From the NCBI GenBank assembly GCA_021731625.1, contig JAKFXC010000029.1, forward strand, positions 1 through 35,278: a stretch of 35,278 bases of DNA, in the 5' to 3' direction. Position numbers and translations under genes: made by a program. Below, piece after piece: positions 25,269-32,744 of the stretch. The notes beneath the pieces were generated by a model. The model was not told where the DNA came from and ran no database searches. It saw only the letters and a list, made by a program, of their open reading frames with translations. This DNA is from Candidatus Omnitrophota bacterium (GTDB lineage Bacteria > Omnitrophota > Gorgyraeia > Zapsychrales > Fredricksoniimonadaceae). Positions within the stretch are counted from its first letter, which is position 1, and each line of letters opens with the position of its first letter.

Positions 25269-28200
25269 TGTATCTTAAATTACTGCGTGTTTTCGTCCTT
25301 AATGCGTTTCTCTTATCCAGTATTATGCCCGGGGCCGGGACGGCGGCTGCGCCTGCAGTTCTGCCTGAGCCTGGCACCATGGTTTCTTTAAGCCCGGCGT
25401 ATCGTCCTGCCATGATCAAAGGCCTGACCGTCCATAAGGACAATCCCTTTATGTTTGATTTTATCGTGGACATCGGCCAGGACAATCTGACCGCCTCAGC
25501 CTTAGAACAAGAAGGCGAAAAATTGATTAAGTATTTCTTGGCCTCACTGGCCATTCCAGAGCGGGACCTTTGGGTCAACTTGTCACCCTATGAACACGAC
25601 CGCACCATTCCGGAGGCTCTCAGTCGGACTGAAATGGGACGGGATTTGTTGGCCCAGGATTATTTGCTCAAGCAAATCACCGCGTCGCTTATTTATCCGG
25701 AGCATGAACTCGGCAAAAATTTTTGGGACCGGGTCTATCAGAAATCCCAGGAGTTATTTGGTTCCGCCGAGGTGCCGGTGAACACCTTTAATAAAGTTTG
25801 GATTTTGGCAGACAAGGCCGAAGTGTTCGAACGCAATCAAACGGTTGTGGTGGTGAGCAGCCATTTTAAAGTCATGCTGGAGGAGGACTATTTGGCTGTT
25901 GCCAAACGCTTACCGCGCCGCGTGACAGCGCAGGAGGATTCCGCCAAGACGCTGGCCAAAAGAGTTCTGCAGGAAATTGTCCTGCCTGAGCTTGAAAAAG
26001 AAGTCAACGAAGGCAAAAATTTTTCCCAACTGCGGCAGATTTTCAATTCCCTTATTCTAGCTAACTGGTACAAGAAGAACCTTAAATCCGCCTTGCTATC
26101 CCAAGTCTACGTGGACAAATCGCAAGTGGAGGGCATTGACCTGAAAGACCCAGCCGCAAAAGAACGCATTTACAACCGTTACATGGATGCTTACAAAAAG
26201 GGCGTATTCAATTTTATTAAAGAAGACAGGCGGCAAGGACAAATCCTGCCGCGCAAGTATTTCTCCGGTGGAATTAAGGGGGAAATGGTGATAGAGAGTG
26301 TGGATGCCGATGCAGCCATGGCGTCTGGGGCTTTCGTTGGATTGCTTAAAAAATTTAAGACCCGCTTGGTTACAAAATCACCGGCTCCCACCATCGAAGA
26401 ACTTAAAACCTCCACGGTCCCAGACCGCGACTGGGGCAGGGTCAATGGGTACTATCTCCTCCAGGAGATAGGAAAATCACAAGCAGAGGAATGGAAACGC
26501 ACAAGGGACAAGGCTATGCTGGGCGAATGGAGTATCAAAGGAGGGGGCATAGTCAATTTCGTAAGGAGATTGATCAAACCGAAATTTGAAAAAATCGTGG
26601 AGCCCGCGGACTTTCTCGACGTGTCCCTGGATGATCCTCAACTGGATTTTATCCGCAATGAAGACGAGCGGCGCCAGGTCGTCAACATCATTGACCAGTT
26701 GATGGGAAGAACACCCAAAATGTCTATGGAGCGGATGTCTAAATTTTTTGACGACCGGCACCCGGTTCTGGGGCTCAGCGGGTTTATAGAGGAAGATGCA
26801 AACAATCCTATCATGTATGGCGTGGTCTTAGGGGAGTTTCCGGTGCCGGTGACGGATTTAACCGTGCGCACGATGTCGGTCATCGCGGCCCAATTGAATA
26901 TGGAACTGGTCAACCGGGCCGGGAAATATTACATGGTCTTTACGAAAGATCAGAAATATGTTTTAGGCGAGAGCACGGAGGAGTTAAAGCTCAAGAGGGA
27001 GGAACTCAGAAAGTACCTGGTGGATCTTAGACAAAAAGTCAATGAGCGCCTCTCGGTCACAGAATTAGCGAAGTACAAGAATGGCGAGGAATTCGAAGGC
27101 CTCCTGCAAGTATCGAGTTCCCGAAAAGTCCTTTGGGGTTATAAGAACACTCTGGAAATGGCCAAAAAATTGATCTTGGCTCATCAAGCCACGCTGACGG
27201 AAGGGCCATTATTGGCCCGCAGCCAACGGGTGCTAGAGCGTCTGTCGGTGGAGATTGATCAAAGAAACATGGCCGCAAAAATAAAGAAGCAAGGCACTCG
27301 TTTAGGAGGGGCGCCATCGGCCCCTAGCCAGGCTCCCGAAGCCACTGCCATTAACTCTCTCATTGCAAGTCAAATTCCTCCGGCTTCCCTCGAGGAGCTG
27401 ACGTCATTTGTCCGCACTTCCCAAGCGCGGGCCGCCGTGGACACCTTCATTCGTCAAATTTTGCCGAGCAATAGGCTTGAGGTGAAGCCCGTCGGGATAT
27501 TGACCTACGGCATTTTCTTAAATTATCCCGTCAAGGACGATGTGACAGCGCAGTTTATGTCTTTTTTAGCCGGCAAATTTGGCCTCCGGGTTTTGATCTC
27601 AAAGACCGATGGTTCGTTTTATTTGGTCGATAAGCATTATATTCTGAACAACCTACTTAGGTCGGACAAACGGCTCATCGCTCGACTTGAGGAAAAACGG
27701 GACATCGTCCGAGGATTCCTTGTTGAGTTATCGAAGCGTACCGCTGTCGACCCGCATATGCAACAGGATAATTATAGCGGGACATGGCTAGTGCCGGAAT
27801 TAATTCAACGCGCAGAGGCATTGTCTGTGCCCAGCATTATTTTGGGAACTACACAGTCGTCCGTAGAAGTCGCTTTGCGTCGAGGCAGGAGAGGGCTTCA
27901 AAATTATCAAAAGGCCATTCAGGCACAATTGATTCCGTTGCAACAGTCTTTGCAAGGGCAAGAGATCGACCCGTTGCAGCAGGCCAGCATTAAGGTGCAG
28001 TCAAACCTCCAAGCCGTGGATCACATTTTGGAAAAGTTCAAATTGATGGCCCTCAATCTGGAAAAAGACCGTTTGGCAAAGGCACTTGTGCGTTTTATGA
28101 CTGAAAACGGAGGACGCGTGCCCTCGCAGGAAGAAATTGAGTCGTTCTTCTTAGCTCAAAATGATGCCAAGGGGATTTTATACCAGACCGACATCCGGCT

Positions 28201-28759
28201 GTTGAACCTAATGTTGTTACAGGCGGGAGAAATTTTAAAGCAACTGGCAGCGGCCAATCGGATTCTGGATGAATACGCCGGCCGGGAGGAAGCCCGCATG
28301 AGTTCCCAAGTCCTCGAGCAAGTGTCCCGGGCCCGCAAGTTAATAGCGTCGATGGACGCCCAAAGCAGACAAACAATTGTCGATCCATTAACACCTTTCA
28401 AGAGCCAACTGCAGGGCATTCTCGATAGTTCTCTTCGGCGCAATGGCGCGGGCGACCGGGTCACACAAATCACGGCATCTACCTTTTTGGAAGAAATTCA
28501 GGAGGTTCAACGCGGCTTGGCCAGTCAGGCCCAGATCAGTGCCGAAGGCGGTATTGATCTAAAGACACCGGACATTCGCACCAGCAAGGATGGAAGCGGT
28601 GTGGAAGTCACTTTTGATCCCGCGATGGTTGAACGCATTAGAAAAACCGGCCTGGAAAGTTTGGTGCCGCGTATTTACAGCATCATATCCGTGCCCAGTG
28701 TATGGCCGCTTTTAGGAATGACTCCTGCGGAAGTAAACAATTCGTCAACGACAATCTGA
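25268..28759 (+). CDS. Large exported protein, conserved N-domain family, paralog 1
   Basis: The protein has 1163 residues and its function is not recognised. A signal peptide (about 1-27) precedes a conserved region (about 30-340) shared with the protein at 32745-35057. Over residues 103-211 I count 70 identities in 109 ungapped positions, with blocks VNLSPYEHDR, MGRDLLAQDYLLKQIT and VPVNTFNKVWI. A second block has VNEGKNF, WYKK and PRKYF. The middle holds two related units (about 450-680 and 705-935) aligned at YGVVLGEFPV (517) and YGIFLNYPV (747). The rest is helical and rich in Gln, Arg and Lys. The last 60 residues (GGIDL to VPRIYSI and PLLG) again match paralog 2. It is probably secreted or periplasmic. 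Its 3' end overlaps lpxB by 85 nt on the other strand. Confidence 0.8.
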   Translation: MYLKLLRVFVLNAFLLSSIMPGAGTAAAPAVLPEPGTMVSLSPAYRPAMIKGLTVHKDNPFMFDFIVDIGQDNLTASALEQEGEKLIKYFLASLAIPERDLWVNLSPYEHDRTIPEALSRTEMGRDLLAQDYLLKQITASLIYPEHELGKNFWDRVYQKSQELFGSAEVPVNTFNKVWILADKAEVFERNQTVVVVSSHFKVMLEEDYLAVAKRLPRRVTAQEDSAKTLAKRVLQEIVLPELEKEVNEGKNFSQLRQIFNSLILANWYKKNLKSALLSQVYVDKSQVEGIDLKDPAAKERIYNRYMDAYKKGVFNFIKEDRRQGQILPRKYFSGGIKGEMVIESVDADAAMASGAFVGLLKKFKTRLVTKSPAPTIEELKTSTVPDRDWGRVNGYYLLQEIGKSQAEEWKRTRDKAMLGEWSIKGGGIVNFVRRLIKPKFEKIVEPADFLDVSLDDPQLDFIRNEDERRQVVNIIDQLMGRTPKMSMERMSKFFDDRHPVLGLSGFIEEDANNPIMYGVVLGEFPVPVTDLTVRTMSVIAAQLNMELVNRAGKYYMVFTKDQKYVLGESTEELKLKREELRKYLVDLRQKVNERLSVTELAKYKNGEEFEGLLQVSSSRKVLWGYKNTLEMAKKLILAHQATLTEGPLLARSQRVLERLSVEIDQRNMAAKIKKQGTRLGGAPSAPSQAPEATAINSLIASQIPPASLEELTSFVRTSQARAAVDTFIRQILPSNRLEVKPVGILTYGIFLNYPVKDDVTAQFMSFLAGKFGLRVLISKTDGSFYLVDKHYILNNLLRSDKRLIARLEEKRDIVRGFLVELSKRTAVDPHMQQDNYSGTWLVPELIQRAEALSVPSIILGTTQSSVEVALRRGRRGLQNYQKAIQAQLIPLQQSLQGQEIDPLQQASIKVQSNLQAVDHILEKFKLMALNLEKDRLAKALVRFMTENGGRVPSQEEIESFFLAQNDAKGILYQTDIRLLNLMLLQAGEILKQLAAANRILDEYAGREEARMSSQVLEQVSRARKLIASMDAQSRQTIVDPLTPFKSQLQGILDSSLRRNGAGDRVTQITASTFLEEIQEVQRGLASQAQISAEGGIDLKTPDIRTSKDGSGVEVTFDPAMVERIRKTGLESLVPRIYSIISVPSVWPLLGMTPAEVNNSSTTI

Positions 28760-29880
28760 GCGGCGCGGCGGCTGGCGCCGGAGGCCCCGAGGGAAGATTT
28801 GACCTGGGCCAATGCATTGGTGATTTGGCCGTAGGCATTGGGGTCGGCAAAGATTTTTTCAACGGCCGCGGCGATATGCTCCGCTGTAGCATTCTCCTGG
28901 ATAAATTCCTCGACGATTTTTTTACCCGCCACCACATTCACCAAACCGATATAAGGGATTTTGACAAACATTTTGGCGATCCAGTAGGTGAGCCAGGCGG
29001 TTTTGTAGATGATCACCATCGGCTTAAGCAAGAGGCCCGCTTCCAGCGTCGCGGTGCCGGAGGCCACCACGACCGCATCCATGGCGCCGAGGCCATTGTA
29101 CACCGACCCGCCATACATGACTGCCGGGGGCTGGCTGTGCGCGATGATCTGCTGCAGGTCCTTAGCCTCGATGGTGGCAGCTTTAAAAACCACAAAGCGG
29201 CGGTTGGGATTTTTTGCGGCTAGGAGTTTGGCGGCGTTAAGCATCAGAGGCAAATGCCGTTGCACTTCTTTGACGCGGGAACCGGGCAGAAGGCCAATGA
29301 GTTGAATATGCGGTTTAAAGCCCAGCTGCGCCTTGATGCTCGCCGGCGGCTCCGTAATTTTGACCTCATCGAGCAAAGGATGGCCGACATAATCGACCGC
29401 CATGCCGTATTTGGCATAAATGTGTTTCTCAAAAGGAAACAGCACCAACATCCGGTCAACCACCTTTTTGATATGGTGGATGCGGTTTTCCTTCCAGGCC
29501 CACACTTGAGGGCTGACATAATAAATGACTTTAATTTTACGGTCTTTCAGGGCCTTTGCCAGGCGTAAATTAAAACCGGGGTAGTCGACCAAAATGGCGG
29601 CATCGACGGGATCGGCGTCGACATAGAAAAGGATTTTGTTATAGACGTCCCTTAACACCGGAATGTGTTTGATCACCTCCCAAATGCCGACCACGCCTAA
29701 ACGATCAACGTCCGCCAAAAGAGTGACCCCGGCGTCTTTCATATGTTTGCCGCCGACGCCGGCACATTGAAGGGAAGGCAAGAGGGTCTTGAGGGCCTTG
29801 ACCAGGCCGGCGGCGCGCATGTCGCCGGAGGCCTCGCCGGCCACGATCAGGATGTGAGTACGCTTTTGCGGTGTTCCCAT
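28675..29880 (-). CDS. lpxB: Lipid A disaccharide synthase
   Basis: The protein has 401 residues. It condenses UDP-2,3-diacylglucosamine with lipid X to make the lipid A disaccharide at the inner membrane. Family motifs are plain: ILIVAGEASGDMRAAGL at the N-terminus, AILVDYPGFNLRLAK, YYVSPQVWAWKENR, LLPGSRVKEVQRHLPLML and VVASGTATLEAGLL. After the usual end (SRRAAQIVVDELF) it has an extra tail of about 19 residues, read antisense to the conserved C-terminus of exported paralog 1. ATG 29880 overlaps the preceding oxidoreductase by 34 nt, so the two share one transcript. It implies an LPS-containing outer membrane. Confidence 0.96.
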   Translation of the reverse strand: MGTPQKRTHILIVAGEASGDMRAAGLVKALKTLLPSLQCAGVGGKHMKDAGVTLLADVDRLGVVGIWEVIKHIPVLRDVYNKILFYVDADPVDAAILVDYPGFNLRLAKALKDRKIKVIYYVSPQVWAWKENRIHHIKKVVDRMLVLFPFEKHIYAKYGMAVDYVGHPLLDEVKITEPPASIKAQLGFKPHIQLIGLLPGSRVKEVQRHLPLMLNAAKLLAAKNPNRRFVVFKAATIEAKDLQQIIAHSQPPAVMYGGSVYNGLGAMDAVVVASGTATLEAGLLLKPMVIIYKTAWLTYWIAKMFVKIPYIGLVNVVAGKKIVEEFIQENATAEHIAAAVEKIFADPNAYGQITNALAQVKSSLGASGASRRAAQIVVDELFTSAGVIPKSGHTLGTDMML

Positions 29881-30788
29881 ATTTTTTGGGTGATGTCCAG
29901 GGCGAGTTTGAGGGCCTCTTTGCCCTCGACACCGGAGACAATGGGCTGCTGGTCATCGCGCACACAGTCTAAGAAATGCTCGAGCTCTTTCTTGAGCGGT
30001 TCTTGCTTTTCAATGGGCAGGCCTTTTTTGTGGATGCCGCGCTCATCTTTGGTGTACATATGGGCTTCCTGCTTGGCATAATCCAGCGAAATGTAGGCAT
30101 TCTTTGTGAAAATGCGGATCTTGCGGGTCACCTCCGGCGAAATGCGGCTGGCCGTTATATTGCACACACACCCATTGGCAAAACTCAGGCGGGCATTGGC
30201 AATGTCTTCTTTGTCGGTCAGGACGTTGATGCCGACACCCTGCACGTCCGTGGGCAAAGATTTCACCAGCCCCAGGATGATGTCGATGTCGTGGATCATC
30301 AAATCCATCACCACGCCGATGTCCAGCGAGCGGTTGGGGAAAAGGTTTAAGCGGTGGCATTCAATAAATAAGGGTTCCTGGACCAGCGGCTCAATGGCCA
30401 CAAAGGCAGCGTTGAAGCGCTCGACATGGCCGACCTGCAGTTTCAAATTATTTTTTTTTGCCAGGTCAATAAGCAGGTCCGCCTCTTCCAGGGTAAAGCT
30501 GATGGGTTTCTCGACGAAGGTGTGCACCCCGTGCCCCAGAAAGAATTGGGCGATTTCGGCATGGCTGACCGTAGGGGTGCAGATGCTGACCGCGTCCACC
30601 TTGCCTAAAAGTTCACGGTAGTTGTGGACAAAGGGGACGCGGTACTGGCGCAGCAGGGCTTTGGCGTTATTAGGATGATGGTCGCAGATGGCGGTGATGT
30701 TTGCTTTGCGGCGCAATTGGTGCAGGGTCTTTAAATGCCTGGACCCCAGAAAGCCGGTGCCGATTAAAGCAATATTGATTTTGCGCAT
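29847..30788 (-). CDS. Gfo/Idh/MocA-family NAD(P)-dependent oxidoreductase next to lpxB
   Basis: The protein has 313 residues. The N-terminal Rossmann fold has IGTGFLGSRHL, then the EKPIS motif that carries the conserved catalytic-region lysine, and HDIDIILG in the C-terminal domain. This family oxidises sugars or nucleotide sugars. A member (GnnA) makes the 3-keto form of UDP-GlcNAc on the route to amide-linked lipid A in some bacteria, and members are often found inside lpx clusters. No aminotransferase partner is in the window, so the GnnA role is only a hypothesis. It starts at ATG 30788 behind a strong promoter and overlaps lpxB by 34 nt. It is divergent from msbA. Confidence 0.88.
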   Translation of the reverse strand: MRKINIALIGTGFLGSRHLKTLHQLRRKANITAICDHHPNNAKALLRQYRVPFVHNYRELLGKVDAVSICTPTVSHAEIAQFFLGHGVHTFVEKPISFTLEEADLLIDLAKKNNLKLQVGHVERFNAAFVAIEPLVQEPLFIECHRLNLFPNRSLDIGVVMDLMIHDIDIILGLVKSLPTDVQGVGINVLTDKEDIANARLSFANGCVCNITASRISPEVTRKIRIFTKNAYISLDYAKQEAHMYTKDERGIHKKGLPIEKQEPLKKELEHFLDCVRDDQQPIVSGVEGKEALKLALDITQKIWEHRKSVLTS

Positions 30789-30795
30789 GGCAAGG

Positions 30796-30824
30796 ATACT
30801 AACAAAGCCCTCGACAAAAGTCAA
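30796..30824 (-). promoter_or_regulatory. Promoter of the oxidoreductase-lpxB operon, leaderless arrangement
   Basis: On the minus strand TTGACT (30824-30819), a 17-nt spacer and TAGTAT (30801-30796) end 7 nt before ATG 30788. Transcription would start at the start codon. Its -35 region interlocks with that of the msbA promoter. Confidence 0.75.
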
Positions 30825-30839
30825 ACCCCATGCTACATT
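30811..30839 (+). promoter_or_regulatory. msbA promoter, leaderless arrangement
   Basis: TCGACA (30811-30816), a 17-nt spacer and an extended -10 TGCTACATT (30831-30839) precede ATG 30850 by 10 nt, giving a leader of only a few bases. The -35 hexamer lies 2 nt from the opposing one of the lpxB operon; together TCGACAAAAGTCAA is nearly a dyad. Confidence 0.7.
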
Positions 30840-30849
30840 CAGACCCTCT

Positions 30850-32646
30850 ATGCAGAATTATCTAAAACTGCTTGCCTTTCTCAAAGGTCACCGCAAACGT
30901 TTTTCTCTGGCCGTATTCTTTATATTCTTATCGTCGCTGTTTGAAGGGGTGCAGCTTTCCTTCATGCTGCCGATCATTGACCGGATTTTTACCAACAAGC
31001 AGATCATTTTACCCAATAAAGTTCCTGCCTTTGCTCAAAAAGTGGTGGCCTGGCTCAATGCCACGGATGCGCATACGTTATTTCAAATCATCCCGCTCGC
31101 GTTCATCGTGACCTTCATCATGAAACAGGTGGTGTTGTTTTTTGCCGATTACCTCATGAATGACACGGCCCAACGGGTCATGCGGGACGTGCGCTTCCGT
31201 TTGTTCGAGCGCATCCAGACTCTCTCTCTGGATTATTTCAGCCGCAAACGCACCGGGGAACTGGTCTCCCGCATAACCAATGACGTGGCCGTCATCGAAA
31301 ATGCCGTGTCCTATGCGGTCACCGACCTCTTTAAGCAACCGTTTTTGATTTTAGTGTTTATTGGTTTCGCTTTTACCGTCAATTGGCAGGGGTCCCTGAT
31401 TGTCTTGGGCATGTTTCCCTTGATCGGCTGGCCCATGGCCACCATTACCAAGCGCTTGCGCAAATTGTCCAAAATGACCCAGGAGCGGATGGCGGACATC
31501 AATTCGCTGCTTTTGGAAACCATTTCCGGTGTCCGCATCCTCAAGGCCTTCTCGACGGAAAAGTATGAGATTGAACGGTTCCGTCAGCAAAATTACGGCT
31601 ATTACAAATTGCGGATGAAGGCTTTAAAAAACATCATGTTGGTGGGGCCCATCACTGAAATCGTGGGGGCGCTCTGCGGCACCGCCATTATTTTGTATCT
31701 TGGGAAACAAGTCCTGGAAGGGGCCATGTCCTTCGGCGGGTTTGCTATCTTTTTTGGCTCGATTTTGCAGGTCATCCGGCCCATTAAACGGCTGGCCAAT
31801 GTCCAGGCCATTATCCAGCAGGCCTTGGTAGCCAGCGAGCGCATTTATGATGTTTTGGAAACCAAGCCCAGCGTGATTGAGTCCCCCCAGGCCAAAGACG
31901 TGGGGCCATTGTCGCAGAAGATTGTTTTTGAGCATGTGGCTTTCGCGTACGAAAAAGGGGCGGGGATCCTTTTGCAGGACATCAATTTGGAAATCCGCAA
32001 GGGCGAGTTGGTGGCCATTGTGGGACCCACTGGCGGCGGCAAATCCACCCTGGTCAATCTGATCCCGCGGTTTTATGATGCTTCCGGCGGCCGGGTGCTT
32101 TTCGACGGACACGATGTGAGGGAGCTGTCGTTTAGGTCCTTGCGCGGCCAGATCGGCATCGTCACCCAGGAGGCGATTTTATTTAACGACACCGTGCGCA
32201 ATAACATCGCCTACGGCAGTTTTGAAGCGACCGCCGATCAGATCACACAGGCCGCCCAAATGGCCCATGCCCAGGATTTTATCGCCAAAATGCCCAAAGG
32301 TTTTGAGACCATCGTCGGGGACCGGGGGTTCCGGCTCTCAGGTGGGGAGAAGCAGCGATTGACGATCGCCCGGGCTGTTCTTAAGAACCCGCCCATTTTG
32401 ATTTTGGACGAAGCTACCTCGCAACTGGATTCCGAATCGGAAAAATTTGTGCAAGAGGCCCTGGATCAACTCATGCAGGGCCGCACCGTGGTTGCCATTG
32501 CCCACCGTCTGTCAACCATCATGAAAGCCAATAAAATCGTGGTGATCGACCAGGGAAAAATTGTGGGCATGGGCCCCCATGATGAGCTGCTGTATTCCTG
32601 CCCTTTGTACCGCCGGCTGTACGAAACTCAGTTCCACACCGTATAG
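30850..32646 (+). CDS. msbA: MsbA-type lipid A/polysaccharide ABC exporter
   Basis: The protein has 598 residues. A transmembrane domain (about 1-330, with the coupling segment YFSRKRTGELVSRITNDV) is fused to one ATPase domain: Walker A GPTGGGKS at 392-399, signature LSGGEKQRL, Walker B ILILDEATS and the switch His in AIAHRLS. Half-transporters of this layout form dimers that flip lipid A-core across the inner membrane. The position next to lpxB supports this substrate, although related exporters of other lipids cannot be excluded. ATG 30850 is chosen because the promoter lies just before it; a longer in-frame opening from 30688 runs through the promoter and the divergent gene. Confidence 0.92.
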   Translation: MQNYLKLLAFLKGHRKRFSLAVFFIFLSSLFEGVQLSFMLPIIDRIFTNKQIILPNKVPAFAQKVVAWLNATDAHTLFQIIPLAFIVTFIMKQVVLFFADYLMNDTAQRVMRDVRFRLFERIQTLSLDYFSRKRTGELVSRITNDVAVIENAVSYAVTDLFKQPFLILVFIGFAFTVNWQGSLIVLGMFPLIGWPMATITKRLRKLSKMTQERMADINSLLLETISGVRILKAFSTEKYEIERFRQQNYGYYKLRMKALKNIMLVGPITEIVGALCGTAIILYLGKQVLEGAMSFGGFAIFFGSILQVIRPIKRLANVQAIIQQALVASERIYDVLETKPSVIESPQAKDVGPLSQKIVFEHVAFAYEKGAGILLQDINLEIRKGELVAIVGPTGGGKSTLVNLIPRFYDASGGRVLFDGHDVRELSFRSLRGQIGIVTQEAILFNDTVRNNIAYGSFEATADQITQAAQMAHAQDFIAKMPKGFETIVGDRGFRLSGGEKQRLTIARAVLKNPPILILDEATSQLDSESEKFVQEALDQLMQGRTVVAIAHRLSTIMKANKIVVIDQGKIVGMGPHDELLYSCPLYRRLYETQFHTV

Positions 32647-32673
32647 TTCCCCTAGAACCAATACTTTCCCTAA

Positions 32674-32683
32674 AAAGCGCTTT
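32674..32683. promoter_or_regulatory. Palindrome AAAGCGCTTT upstream of exported paralog 2
   Basis: A perfect 10-bp palindrome, part of the 12-mer AAAAGCGCTTTC also found upstream of the pilin. It ends 22 nt before the -35 box (21 nt at the pilin). A GGGGCCCC palindrome (32698-32705) abuts the -35 box. A candidate operator shared by exported surface proteins. Confidence 0.4.
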
Positions 32684-32705
32684 CCAGGAAACCTTGGGGG
32701 GCCCC

Positions 32706-32734
32706 TTGACGAGTAGCGGTTTATAGGGCATACT
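32706..32734 (+). promoter_or_regulatory. Promoter of exported paralog 2
   Basis: TTGACG (32706-32711), a 17-nt spacer and CATACT (32729-32734) precede ATG 32745 by 10 nt, leaving almost no leader and no Shine-Dalgarno. TAGGGCAT (32724-32731) overlaps the -10 and is shared with the promoter of paralog 1. Confidence 0.6.
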
Positions 32735-32744
32735 TCGCTAGAAT

